Part shown: positions 1 through 7,820 of the stretch, one piece after another
How positions within the stretch are numbered: position 1 is the first letter of the stretch
How the letters are laid out: each line of letters begins with the position of its first letter
Assembly: GCF_001280065.1 (NCBI RefSeq)
Contig: NZ_LGEA01000095.1
Coordinates: forward strand, 62,001 to 126,000
DNA length: 64,000 nucleotides
Direction: 5' to 3'
From: Streptomyces sp. NRRL B-1140
GTDB lineage: Bacteria > Actinomycetota > Actinomycetes > Streptomycetales > Streptomycetaceae
Notes under the pieces: generated by a model
What the model was told of the DNA's origin: nothing
Database searches by the model: none
The model's input: the letters and a program-made list of their open reading frames with translations, nothing else
Translations under genes and position numbers: made by a program

Positions 1-35
1 CTCCCGGGAGGGCCAGCGCGTCCAGGCGTTCTCCC

Positions 36-560
36 TCACACGCGTTCCCTCCCCCGGGGCCGGGTCTTGCCGTCACCGTACGCCCGGCTCAGCGTCGCGC
101 CACGGCGAGCGGACTGTCCGCGCCCGGCGAGGATCCCGGCCCGGACGAGAAGAGTGCCGGCGAACCCCAGCAGAAGGGCCGAGCTGTCCTGGTGAACGCC
201 CACCGCTGTACCGAGTGCGAAGAGTCCGGTCCGAAGGCCGATGCCGACAGCCCAGACGGCGACGCTCGCGGTGCCGCTCCTGCTCCAGACCGTGCCGTCC
301 GGCTCCGCCCATATGCGGGTGGTCCAGGCCCAGCCGGCACCCGTGGCCAGGCCGACGAGCAATTCGGCGCCCAGCAGAAGCGCAGAGGCCGTGGGGTGAT
401 GCGCGTCGATCATTCCGGGTTCGCGCAATGCGAGCACGACCAGGAGCCCGGGCAGGAGCCGCCAGCGGCGCTCGCTGTCGATCGGGCGCGCCCGGAACTG
501 CCGGACTGTCACCACGACCGCGACGAGCGCGATCAGCAACAAGTCGACGAGCCCGGGCAT
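36..560 (-). CDS. Small multi-pass membrane protein of unknown function
   Basis: Encodes 174 residues starting MPGLVDLLLIALVAVVV. I see about four hydrophobic segments: residues 4-20, roughly 38-75 (one or two helices), 95-115 and 125-145. The C-terminus is short, basic and Arg/Lys-rich, presumably cytoplasmic. I recognise no catalytic motif; the fold resembles the small integral membrane proteins often annotated DUF1453-like, but that is only an impression. I chose ATG 560 over the adjacent GTG 563 because GGAGG ends 5 nt before the ATG and only 2 nt before the GTG. It lies downstream of parE on the same strand but is separated from it by a strong hairpin, so it is probably transcribed independently. 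Confidence 0.6.
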   Translation of the reverse strand: MPGLVDLLLIALVAVVVTVRQFRARPIDSERRWRLLPGLLVVLALREPGMIDAHHPTASALLLGAELLVGLATGAGWAWTTRIWAEPDGTVWSRSGTASVAVWAVGIGLRTGLFALGTAVGVHQDSSALLLGFAGTLLVRAGILAGRGQSARRGATLSRAYGDGKTRPRGRERV

Positions 561-681
561 CACGGCCTCCGTGAACGAGCAGGGGTTTCGGCAGCGGGTG
601 CTGCCGACGCCTTCGACGCTACGGAATTGGCCAGGCCATGAGATCGGATCCTGGGTGGATCACGGGTTGATTCCCGGCCGT

Positions 682-711
682 GCGCTTCTCCACCCGGGGG
701 TGGAGAAGCGC
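682..711 (-). terminator. Hairpin, probable terminator after parE
   Basis: Perfect 13-bp stem (GCGCTTCTCCACC / GGTGGAGAAGCGC) closed by the 4-nt loop CGGG. It has no U-tract, which is common for Streptomyces terminators. It lies about 190 nt beyond the parE stop and ahead of the next minus-strand gene. Confidence 0.6.
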
Positions 712-754
712 CTTCGTCTTCCCCGGCCGAACGGGAGCGGACGCTCCGGACGCG

Positions 755-794
755 ACCAGGCACACCGCACGGTGACCAGGCATACCGCACGGTG
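755..794. repeat. Two tandem 20-bp units
   Basis: ACCAGGCAyACCGCACGGTG occurs twice head to tail (755-774 and 775-794) with a single C/T difference, about 105 nt past the parE stop codon. It contains the short palindrome CACCGCACGGTG-like core. Origin by slippage is likely; no function is evident. Confidence 0.6.
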
Positions 795-899
795 ACCTTG
801 CTCAGACGGTGGCCAGGCGCCTCACGCAGGCCGGACGCCGGCACCTACCTGGTCGTCGCACTCGCACCGGTCCGTACCGGCTATTTCCCACCGCGACGG

Positions 900-3023
900 C
901 TACGCGTCGATGCGTGACCGGTCCAGCGTGGCCGCCGAGTTGGAGATGAACTCCTTGCGCGGCGCCACGTCGTTGCCCATCAGCAGATCGAATACCTGCT
1001 CGGCGGCCTCGAGGTCGGACAGGTTGATCCGGCGCAGGGTGCGGTGACGCGGGTCCATCGTCGTCTCCGCCAGCTGGTCGGCGTCCATCTCGCCGAGGCC
1101 CTTGTAGCGCTGGATGGAGTCCTTGTAGCGGATGCCCTTGCTCTGCAAGTCCATCAGCTTGTCTCGCAGTTCGCGGTCCGAGTACGTGTAGACGTACTTG
1201 TCCTGACCCTTCTTCGGCTGGACGATCTCGATGCGATGCAGCGGCGGGACCGCCGCGAAGACCCGGCCGGCCTCGACCATGGGCCGCATGTAGCGGTGGA
1301 ACAGTGTCAGCAGCAGTGTACGGATGTGCGAACCGTCGACGTCGGCGTCGGTCATCATGATGATCTTGCCGTAGCGCGCCGTGTCGATGTCGAACGTCCG
1401 ACCCGAGCCGGCCCCTATGACCTGGATGATCGCGCCGCACTCGACGTTCTTCAACATGTCCGTCACGGACGACTTCTGCACGTTGAGGATCTTGCCGCGG
1501 ATCGGAAGCAGCGCCTGGAACTCGGAGTTCCGGGCGAGCTTCGCCGTACCGAGCGCGGAGTCGCCCTCGACGATGAACAGCTCGCTGCGGTCGACGTCGT
1601 CGCTGCGGCAGTCGGCCAGCTTGGCCGGCAGCGAGGAGGACTCCAGGGCCGTCTTGCGGCGCTGCGCGTCCTTGTGCTGCCGGGCGGCGATGCGCGTACG
1701 GGCCGCGGCGACCGCCTTCTCCATCACGACCCGGGCTTGCTGCGCGGCGTCCCGCTTCGTGGACGTCAGGAACGCCTTGAGCTCCTTGGTGACCACGTTG
1801 TTCACGATGCGGCGAGCCGCCGAGGTCCCGAGGACCTCCTTGGTCTGGCCCTCGAACTGCGGCTCGGCGAGGCGCACGGTGACGACCGCGGTCAGGCCCT
1901 CCAGGGCGTCATCCTTGACGATGTCGTCCTCGGCGACGCGAAGGAGCTTCTTGGTGCGCAGCACCTCGTTCATCGTCTTGGCGACGGCCTGTTCGAAGCC
2001 GGCGACGTGAGTACCGCCCTTGGGCGTGGCGATGATGTTGACGAACGACCGGAGGGTCGTGTCGTAGCCCGTCCCCCAACGCAGTGCGATGTCGACGCCC
2101 AGCTCGCGAGTGACCTCGGTGGGCGTCATCTGGCCGTGGTCGTCGAGGACGGGGACGGTCTCCTTGAAGGTGCCCTGCCCGGAGAAGCGGAGCACGTCGC
2201 AGACCGGCTTGTCGTTGGCCAGGTACTCGCAGAACTCGCTGATGCCGCCGTCGAAACGGAAGGACTCCTCGCCCTTGCTGCCGCCCTCGCCGAGCCCGTA
2301 CTCGTCACGCACGACGATGGTCAGGCCTGGCACCAGGAACGCCGTCTGGCGGGCGCGCTGGTGCAGGGTCTCCAGGTTGAGCTTGGCGTCCTTGAGGAAG
2401 ATCTGGCGGTCGGCCCAGTACCGCACGCGCGTGCCGGTGCGGGTCTTCGGGATCTTCTTGGCCTTGCGCAGGCCGCCCTTGGCCTCGAACTTGGCGTCGG
2501 GACCGTTCCCTGCGAAGGCCCCGGGCACCCCGCGCCGGAAGCTGATCGCGTGGGTGTGACCACCGCGGTCCACCTCGACGTCCAGCCGGGCGGACAGCGC
2601 GTTCACGACGGAGGCGCCGACGCCGTGCAGACCTCCGGAGGCGGCGTAGGAGCCGCCTCCGAACTTGCCGCCGGCGTGCAGCTTGGTCATGACGACCTCG
2701 ACACCGGAGAGGCCGGTCTTGGGCTCGACGTCGATCGGGATGCCCCGGCCGTTGTCCCGGACCTCGACCGATCCGTCGTCCTGGAGGATCACCTCGATGT
2801 GGTCGCAGTACCCGCCCAGGGCCTCGTCGACGGAGTTGTCGATGATCTCCCAGACGCAGTGCATCAGACCACGGCTGTCGGTCGACCCGATGTACATGCC
2901 CGGGCGCTTGCGTACGGCCTCGAGCCCCTCGAGGACGAGCAGGTGCCGCGCGGTGTAGTTGGATCCGTCCCGATCTGCTCCTGCCAGCAGAGCTGTGGAC
3001 GGCACGGACGTCTCGGCGGTCAC
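900..3023 (-). CDS. parE: DNA topoisomerase IV subunit B (ParE; second GyrB-type protein)
   Basis: ATPase subunit of a type IIA topoisomerase that decatenates and relaxes daughter chromosomes with ParC. 707 residues. The GHKL ATPase domain is complete: N-box around residues 60-67 (EIIDNSVDEA), DNGRGIP at 90-96 and GLHGVGA at 131-137. The TOPRIM domain shows EGDSALG, the basic LPIRGKILNV segment and the acidic DADVDGSHIRTLLL metal motif. Start GTG 3023 is set by GAGGAG 8 nt upstream; the frame stays open for 21 further codons without a ribosome site. The canonical gyrB beside dnaA/recF would lie elsewhere. Upstream lies a long regulatory region shared with the divergent DUF7455 gene. This is the homologue I recall as S. 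coelicolor SCO5822. Confidence 0.95.
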   Translation of the reverse strand: MTAETSVPSTALLAGADRDGSNYTARHLLVLEGLEAVRKRPGMYIGSTDSRGLMHCVWEIIDNSVDEALGGYCDHIEVILQDDGSVEVRDNGRGIPIDVEPKTGLSGVEVVMTKLHAGGKFGGGSYAASGGLHGVGASVVNALSARLDVEVDRGGHTHAISFRRGVPGAFAGNGPDAKFEAKGGLRKAKKIPKTRTGTRVRYWADRQIFLKDAKLNLETLHQRARQTAFLVPGLTIVVRDEYGLGEGGSKGEESFRFDGGISEFCEYLANDKPVCDVLRFSGQGTFKETVPVLDDHGQMTPTEVTRELGVDIALRWGTGYDTTLRSFVNIIATPKGGTHVAGFEQAVAKTMNEVLRTKKLLRVAEDDIVKDDALEGLTAVVTVRLAEPQFEGQTKEVLGTSAARRIVNNVVTKELKAFLTSTKRDAAQQARVVMEKAVAAARTRIAARQHKDAQRRKTALESSSLPAKLADCRSDDVDRSELFIVEGDSALGTAKLARNSEFQALLPIRGKILNVQKSSVTDMLKNVECGAIIQVIGAGSGRTFDIDTARYGKIIMMTDADVDGSHIRTLLLTLFHRYMRPMVEAGRVFAAVPPLHRIEIVQPKKGQDKYVYTYSDRELRDKLMDLQSKGIRYKDSIQRYKGLGEMDADQLAETTMDPRHRTLRRINLSDLEAAEQVFDLLMGNDVAPRKEFISNSAATLDRSRIDA

Positions 3024-3465
3024 GCGGTTCGCTCCTCGCTGAATTTCGGATGGGGCCCTCGTGGGTAAGGGCCCGGCTTCAGTCACCGGTGAGAGGGTAC
3101 CGAGGCCTGGTAGAGCCGTTGTAACGCCACCCTCGTCGAAAACTCACACTAGTCCACACTCGCATGAGTGTTCGATCCCTCGTTGGAGTGAAGTACACAT
3201 CACGTTCCCTTCGAGGCATGAACCATTTAGGCTCCGGGCACGTCCTCATGAACAACCGGCAACCCAGCCGGGAGGACCGACCACCGATACAACGCGAAGC
3301 CCCGTAAGACACATAGAAACGCAATACGGCACATTCGCCGCCAACCGGCAGCAGACAGCCGCCTCGGAAAGATTCTTTCGAGGAAAAGCCACGAGCGGGA
3401 ACGTTTTGGGGCTGGTTGGATGTTGACCCTGGTACGACAGCTCGTCGAGCTAGAGAAGAGGCGAC
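3024..3465. promoter_or_regulatory. Divergent promoter region of parE and the DUF7455 gene
   Basis: 442 nt with locally lower GC than the surrounding genes and no convincing ORF. On the minus strand, TAGTGT (complement of 3148-3153) is a good -10 candidate for parE, and the inverted repeat ACACTC-ATGC-GAGTGT (3156-3171) occupies the spacer between it and a weak TCGAAC -35, a classical repressor position. On the plus strand TTGACC (3423-3428) lies upstream of the DUF7455 gene, but no -10 is properly spaced from it. Promoter assignment is inference; the repeat is directly visible. Confidence 0.4.
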
Positions 3466-3696
3466 GTGACTACTGTTCTGACCCCCGCGAGCCCGCTGAC
3501 GGCCGCTGATCGCTGCGACCGCTGCGGCGCCCAGGCGTACCTGCGCGTCGTCCTGCTGAGCGGCGGAGAACTGCTCTTCTGCGCCCACCACGGTCGCAAG
3601 TTCGAGCCGGAACTCAAGAAGATCGCCGCTGAGATACAGGACGAGACGGAGCGGCTCACGTCCGTTCCCGCGAACGCCGCCGAAGAAGAGCGCTGA
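3466..3696 (+). CDS. DUF7455 family small zinc-ribbon-like protein
   Basis: A 76-residue protein with a CDRCG motif and a later CAHHGRK motif, a two-Cys / Cys-His-His arrangement that probably binds one zinc ion. The conserved block (LTAADRCDRCGAQAYLRVVL) is the signature of the actinobacterial DUF7455 family that regularly sits between hrdB and parE. The acidic C-terminal tail looks helical. GTG 3466 is preceded by GAGG 4 nt upstream. The function of the family is unknown; its size and metal motif suggest a regulatory or structural role. It is followed by a strong bidirectional hairpin. Confidence 0.85.
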   Translation: MTTVLTPASPLTAADRCDRCGAQAYLRVVLLSGGELLFCAHHGRKFEPELKKIAAEIQDETERLTSVPANAAEEER

Positions 3697-3737
3697 CACC
3701 TCGCGTCCGACGACGAGCCAGCCCGGCACAGGCCGGT

Positions 3738-3780
3738 GGACGGGCGGCTGCCTCTGGTCACCAGAGGCAGCCGCCCGTCC
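3738..3780. terminator. Bidirectional terminator between DUF7455 gene and serine protease gene
   Basis: A perfect 20-bp stem (3738-3757 pairing with 3761-3780) around the 3-nt loop TCA. It sits between the convergent 3' ends of the plus-strand DUF7455 gene and the minus-strand protease gene, so it can serve both. Confidence 0.85.
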
Positions 3781-3816
3781 TCGTCCACCAACCCCGCGCA
3801 GGCTCGGCCGGGCGCC

Positions 3817-4665
3817 TCAGACGCCTACGGAAGCCGACTGCGTCCAGCCCAGCGTCCGCATGATGTCGGACACACGCATGTACACCCCGGGGTTGCCCTC
3901 CTCACCACAGCCGGCCCCCCAGGACACGAGTCCGATCAACCTCCCCTTGGCCACCAGTGGTCCTCCGCTGTCGCCCTGGCAGGCGTCCCGGCCTCCCGCC
4001 GTCTCCCCGGCGCACAGCATGCTCGTACCGTCGTAGGTTCCTTCGGAACCGCCCGGATACGCCTCCTCGCACAGCACATCGGGGAGCACACGCACGCGTG
4101 CGGCCCGCAGACTGTCCGAGTAATCGCCGGCACCCGAGGTGTCGCCCCATCCGTAGACCGTCGCTGTCCCGCCCGGCGTGTACGCAGGGTCACCGTCGGC
4201 TGCCATGGTGATGGCCGTTCCCCCTGGCAGGGGTTCGGTGAGAGTGAGCACGGCGAAGTCCCCGTCGTTGCTGTCCTCGTCGTAGGCCGGGTTCACCCAT
4301 GAGCGGCGCACGGCGATCTCCTGACCGGCCCGGCCCGCAAGCAAGTTCGTGCGCCCGGCTATGACCTTGAGGTCCCGTACGCGCCCCAGCGGCACGCCCA
4401 GATTGCTCTCTTCCAGGCAGTGGGCCGCGGTGAGGACGGTCGTGCGGCCGACGGCCACACCGCCGCAGAACTGACCCGCTCGCGTACGCCCGAACCGGTC
4501 ACGACTGGACAGCGCCACCGTCCACGGGCTCTGGGATATCTCGACGGGGAATCCGCCTATGACGACGCTGTCGGCGGCGACAGGGGCACTGGAGCCCATT
4601 GACAGGGCGGGTATCGCGGCCGCCAGGGCCAGCGGCAGGAACAGAGCTCGTGCCAGACGACGCAT
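3817..4665 (-). CDS. Secreted trypsin-like serine protease (S1 family)
   Basis: 282 residues. The N-terminus has two arginines and a hydrophobic run (residues 8-22), followed by a probable signal peptidase region before residue 33. The mature chymotrypsin fold begins near VVIGGFPVEI. The catalytic triad is visible: His in TAAHC, Asp in DGDFAVL and Ser in GDSGGPL. The Asp three residues before QGDSGG (GRDACQGDSGG) predicts trypsin-like Arg/Lys specificity in the S1 pocket. Cysteine pairs typical of trypsins are present (CGG..., AAHC, CEEAYPG, MLCAG, CQGDS, AGCG). The ATG start has GAGGAG 5 nt upstream. It lies alone, flanked by hairpins, so it is likely monocistronic. Confidence 0.92.
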   Translation of the reverse strand: MRRLARALFLPLALAAAIPALSMGSSAPVAADSVVIGGFPVEISQSPWTVALSSRDRFGRTRAGQFCGGVAVGRTTVLTAAHCLEESNLGVPLGRVRDLKVIAGRTNLLAGRAGQEIAVRRSWVNPAYDEDSNDGDFAVLTLTEPLPGGTAITMAADGDPAYTPGGTATVYGWGDTSGAGDYSDSLRAARVRVLPDVLCEEAYPGGSEGTYDGTSMLCAGETAGGRDACQGDSGGPLVAKGRLIGLVSWGAGCGEEGNPGVYMRVSDIMRTLGWTQSASVGV

Positions 4666-4751
4666 TCGCGCTCCTCACTCCGTGGTGTCCATGAGACACC
4701 CAGAGTGATTCACGGCGCCCGACCGTGCACCCGCGGCGGAAGCGGCACAGC

Positions 4752-4785
4752 GAAGGTCCGGCTCCCCTCGGGGAACCGGACCTTC
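4752..4785 (-). terminator. Terminator hairpin after hrdB
   Basis: Inverted repeat GAAGGTCCGG...CCGGACCTTC with an inner CCCC/GGGG extension and one mismatch on each side, starting 17 nt past the hrdB stop codon on the minus strand. Confidence 0.75.
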
Positions 4786-4802
4786 CGCGTCTACGACTCC
4801 GC

Positions 4803-6344
4803 TCAGTCCAGGTAGTCGCGGAGCACCTGGGAACGGGACGGGTGGCGCAGCTTCGACATGGTCTTGGACTCGATCTGGCGGATGCGCTCACGCGTGACGC
4901 CGTAGACCTTGCCGATCTCGTCGAGGGTCTTCGGCTGACCGTCGGTGAGGCCGAAGCGCATCGAGACGACGCCCGCCTCGCGCTCCGAGAGGGTGTCCAG
5001 GACGGAGTGCAGCTGCTCCTGCAGAAGCGTGAAGCTGACCGCGTCGGCCGGGACGACTGCCTCGGAGTCCTCGATGAGGTCACCGAACTCGCTGTCGCCG
5101 TCCTCGCCGAGCGGGGTGTGCAGCGAGATCGGCTCGCGGCCGTACTTCTGGACCTCGATGACCTTCTCGGGGGTCATGTCGAGTTCCTTGGCCAGCTCCT
5201 CCGGGGTGGGCTCGCGACCCAGGTCCTGGAGCATCTGGCGCTGCACACGCGCGAGCTTGTTGATGACCTCGACCATGTGCACCGGGATACGGATGGTGCG
5301 GGCCTGGTCGGCCATGGCGCGGGTGATCGCCTGACGGATCCACCAGGTGGCGTACGTGGAGAACTTGTAGCCCTTGGTGTAGTCGAACTTCTCGACCGCG
5401 CGGATCAGACCGAGGTTGCCCTCCTGGATGAGGTCCAGGAACAGCATTCCGCGGCCGGTGTAGCGCTTGGCCAGGGAGACCACCAGACGGAGGTTGGCCT
5501 CCAGGAGGTGGTTCTTGGCGCGGCGGCCGTCCTCGGCGATGATCTCCAGCTCGCGCTTGAGCTTCGGGGCCAGCTTGTCGGCGTTCGCCAGCTTGTCCTC
5601 GGCGAAGAGACCCGCCTCGATGCGCTTGGCGAGCTCGACCTCCTGCTCGGCGTTGAGCAGGGGGACCTTACCGATCTGCTTGAGATAGTCCTTGACCGGG
5701 TCGGCAGTGGCGCCAGCGGCGGCGACCTGCTGGGCGGGCGCGTCGTCCTCGTCCTCGTCGGAAAGCACGAAGCCCGCGTTCTCGGGGGTGGCCTCGGGCT
5801 CCTCGCCGGCCTTGCCGGGGGCTGCCTCCTCGAGCACTTCCTCCTCGAGGATCTCGGCGTCGTCCTTCTTGGCGCTGGTCTTCTTGGCCGCGGTCTTCTT
5901 GGCGACCGTCTTTTTCGCGGCCGCCTTCTTGGCGGTTGTCTTCTTGGCAGCCGCCTTCTTGGCGGGCGCCTCCTCCTCGGCGGCGGGGTCGGCGGCGGGC
6001 GCCGCCGGCGTGGCGGTGGTGGTGGCCTTCCGGGTGGTCACCGCCTTGGCCGCGACCGTCTTGGTGGCGGTGCGCTTGGCGGGACTCTTCGCTGCGACGC
6101 TCTTTCGGGTGCGCTTGGGCTCTGCGGCACTGACCATCAGCGTCACACCCTCTTCCTCGAGGATCTGGTTGAGGCTGCGCAGTACGTTCTTCCACTGAGT
6201 GGCCGGAATCTGGTCAGCTTCGAAGGCCCGACGCACGTCATCGCCGGCGATCTGCCCCTCAGCCTTTCCCCGCTCAATGAGCGCCATGACAGAGACGGAC
6301 TCGGCGATCTCCGGCGGGAGCGTACGGGATGTGCTGGCCGACAC
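4803..6344 (-). CDS. hrdB: Principal RNA polymerase sigma factor HrdB (group 1 sigma-70)
   Basis: The essential housekeeping sigma factor: it directs RNA polymerase to -35 TTGACN / -10 TANNNT promoters. 513 residues. After a short conserved N-terminus comes a long Lys/Ala-rich, low-complexity stretch (about residues 80-150, repeated AAKK/TAKK) typical of streptomycete HrdB, then an acidic segment. Region 1.2 begins at [11 protein letters not shown], region 2 contains the [19 protein letters not shown] and [13 protein letters not shown] core, region 3 follows, and region 4.2 ends with [18 protein letters not shown]. Start GTG 6344 is preceded by GAGAGG 6 nt upstream; the in-frame extension further upstream lacks a ribosome site and conservation. 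Equivalent to SCO5820 as I recall. Confidence 0.97.
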   Translation of the reverse strand: MSASTSRTLPPEIAESVSVMALIERGKAEGQIAGDDVRRAFEADQIPATQWKNVLRSLNQILEEEGVTLMVSAAEPKRTRKSVAAKSPAKRTATKTVAAKAVTTRKATTTATPAAPAADPAAEEEAPAKKAAAKKTTAKKAAAKKTVAKKTAAKKTSAKKDDAEILEEEVLEEAAPGKAGEEPEATPENAGFVLSDEDEDDAPAQQVAAAGATADPVKDYLKQIGKVPLLNAEQEVELAKRIEAGLFAEDKLANADKLAPKLKRELEIIAEDGRRAKNHLLEANLRLVVSLAKRYTGRGMLFLDLIQEGNLGLIRAVEKFDYTKGYKFSTYATWWIRQAITRAMADQARTIRIPVHMVEVINKLARVQRQMLQDLGREPTPEELAKELDMTPEKVIEVQKYGREPISLHTPLGEDGDSEFGDLIEDSEAVVPADAVSFTLLQEQLHSVLDTLSEREAGVVSMRFGLTDGQPKTLDEIGKVYGVTRERIRQIESKTMSKLRHPSRSQVLRDYLD

Positions 6345-6771
6345 GAACAACCTCTCGGAACGTTGGAAAACGGCTTCCGGCCCCGTCCAGGGTGGACAGG
6401 AGCCGACCGCCGGCTTGGGGATGGGCCGACGGCGCGGGCGGGGGCCGGGAAGATGCACAGCGCCGTGAACGGCGTCCGTATTCCCTCCGCGGCTGTCACC
6501 TCTTAGGTCATCGCGTTCTTCCCGCGAGCGTTACGCCGAATCTGCGTGGCCCGAGTCACACCCCGTAAGCGAACGGAAACGGTCGAACATGAACAGAACG
6601 GGTCACAGACAGCACCGACCCCACCACGCCACCGGATACCGGCCCCCTTCGCGCCGTCGGACCCCGCCGGATCACCAGGATCCCACGGGGTCCGACGGGA
6701 GGCGGATCACCGATCAGGCACTGCCACAGGAGGGGGGTGGCACGCCCGGCCGCGCCGCCCGCGGAACGCGG
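6345..6771. promoter_or_regulatory. hrdB upstream region
   Basis: 427 nt between hrdB and the stop codon of the GntR gene, both on the minus strand. It must contain the hrdB promoters and leader, but I could not pick a -35/-10 pair with confidence, nor a clear SigR-type GGAAT-N18-GTT pair. A short TGCCAC/GTGGCA hairpin at about 6722-6742 may terminate the GntR transcript. No credible gene is present. Confidence 0.4.
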
Positions 6772-7659
6772 TCAGTGCTCGCGCGGGGCGGGCACCACCC
6801 GTTCCACCTCGGGGTGGACTGTGAGGAGTTGACGCATGGCCGCCTCGGCCGCAGCTCCGTCACCGGCGGCGAGGGCGTCACAGATGCGGCCGTGGTGCCC
6901 GAGGGAGGTCTCGTTCGGTCGGTCACAGCCCGTGACCGGGCCGCCCGAGACCTGGAGGGCCGCGGACACGATGCCGGACAGGTGTTCCAGCATGCGGTTG
7001 CCCGCGACCTGGATGAGCAGCGAGTGGAACTCGGAGTCGGCGCGGGAGAACGTGAGCGCATCGCCCTGTGCCATCGCGTGCCCCATGATCTCGACCATGT
7101 CCGCGAGGCGCTGCTGGACGTCCTCCCGGCCGTGCCCGGCGGCGAGGCGGGCTGCGAGCGGCTCGATCGTCCACCGCAGCTCGCTCAGCTCGCGGCGCTG
7201 GTCGTCGCGCTGCGGTCCGAAGGCCCGCCACTCGATAATGTCCGGATCGAGGAGGTTCCAGTCGCTGACGGGGCGCACGCGCGTGCCGACGTTCGGGCGG
7301 GCGCTCACCAGACCCTTTGCCTCCAGGACCCGGAGCGACTCGCGGACGACGGTGCGGGAGACCTCGAATCGCTGACCGATCTCCTCGGGCACCAGCGGCC
7401 GGTCGGCACCCAGGTCGCCGGAGACGATCATCTGGCCCAGCTGTTGAACGAGTTGGCCGTGCAGCCCGCGTCCGCGGCTGCCCGCGGCGCGGCGGCCCAC
7501 CCGGCCCAGCTCGGGGTCTCCGCCGTCCCAGGCAGGGATCCCGACGCGGTCGACGGCGGGCGCCTCGGCGTACGGGTAGCGGTCGAGTTCGCCCGGGCTC
7601 GCGAGGCCGGAGTCGGCGGAGCGGGCGGCGGTCATCATGGTGTGCGCAACGGTACTCAC
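6772..7659 (-). CDS. GntR-family regulator, FadR/FCD subfamily
   Basis: 295 residues. The first ~65 residues are a variable Ala/Gly/Arg-rich extension. A winged helix-turn-helix follows (residues about 66-130; LVPEEIGQRFEVSRTVVRESLRVLEAKGLV), then an all-helical FCD ligand-binding domain (about 150-285) containing the conserved EFHSLLIQVAGN and later GHHGRI histidine motifs that bind a metal and often a carboxylate ligand. FCD regulators usually control sugar-acid or organic-acid catabolism, but no matching enzyme gene is adjacent, so its ligand cannot be inferred. The GTG start has no obvious Shine-Dalgarno sequence and ATG codons 7-8 codons further in are alternatives. Confidence 0.85.
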   Translation of the reverse strand: MSTVAHTMMTAARSADSGLASPGELDRYPYAEAPAVDRVGIPAWDGGDPELGRVGRRAAGSRGRGLHGQLVQQLGQMIVSGDLGADRPLVPEEIGQRFEVSRTVVRESLRVLEAKGLVSARPNVGTRVRPVSDWNLLDPDIIEWRAFGPQRDDQRRELSELRWTIEPLAARLAAGHGREDVQQRLADMVEIMGHAMAQGDALTFSRADSEFHSLLIQVAGNRMLEHLSGIVSAALQVSGGPVTGCDRPNETSLGHHGRICDALAAGDGAAAEAAMRQLLTVHPEVERVVPAPREH

Positions 7660-7820
7660 GCATCATTTGTCGGCGCCGTCTCCAACTCCCTTGAGGTCTT
7701 TGGTGAAAAGCACACGAAAGGGTGATCGCTCACCCCGTCGCAATTGACGCCTTATCGGAAAGAAATGGGCGTTCTGCGGGGAGTTGTGCGCATGGCCGAA
7801 CTGAGGGTTACGGACAGTCG

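Larger units (their letters stand above)
561..899. other. Intergenic stretch: hairpin and short tandem repeat
   Basis: This gap follows parE (minus strand) and precedes the small membrane protein. It holds the 13-bp hairpin at 682-711 and a 20-bp tandem duplication at 755-794. I see no credible gene on either strand. Confidence 0.6.

Noticed and set aside
1044..3068. 674-codon plus-strand frame opposite parE
   Set aside because: Antisense shadow produced by high GC at third positions of parE; Leu/Val/Asp/Gly composition and no domain.
6345..6458. Longer hrdB start giving 38 extra residues
   Set aside because: No ribosome site and no resemblance to the conserved HrdB N-terminus; GTG 6344 has GAGAGG at 6 nt.
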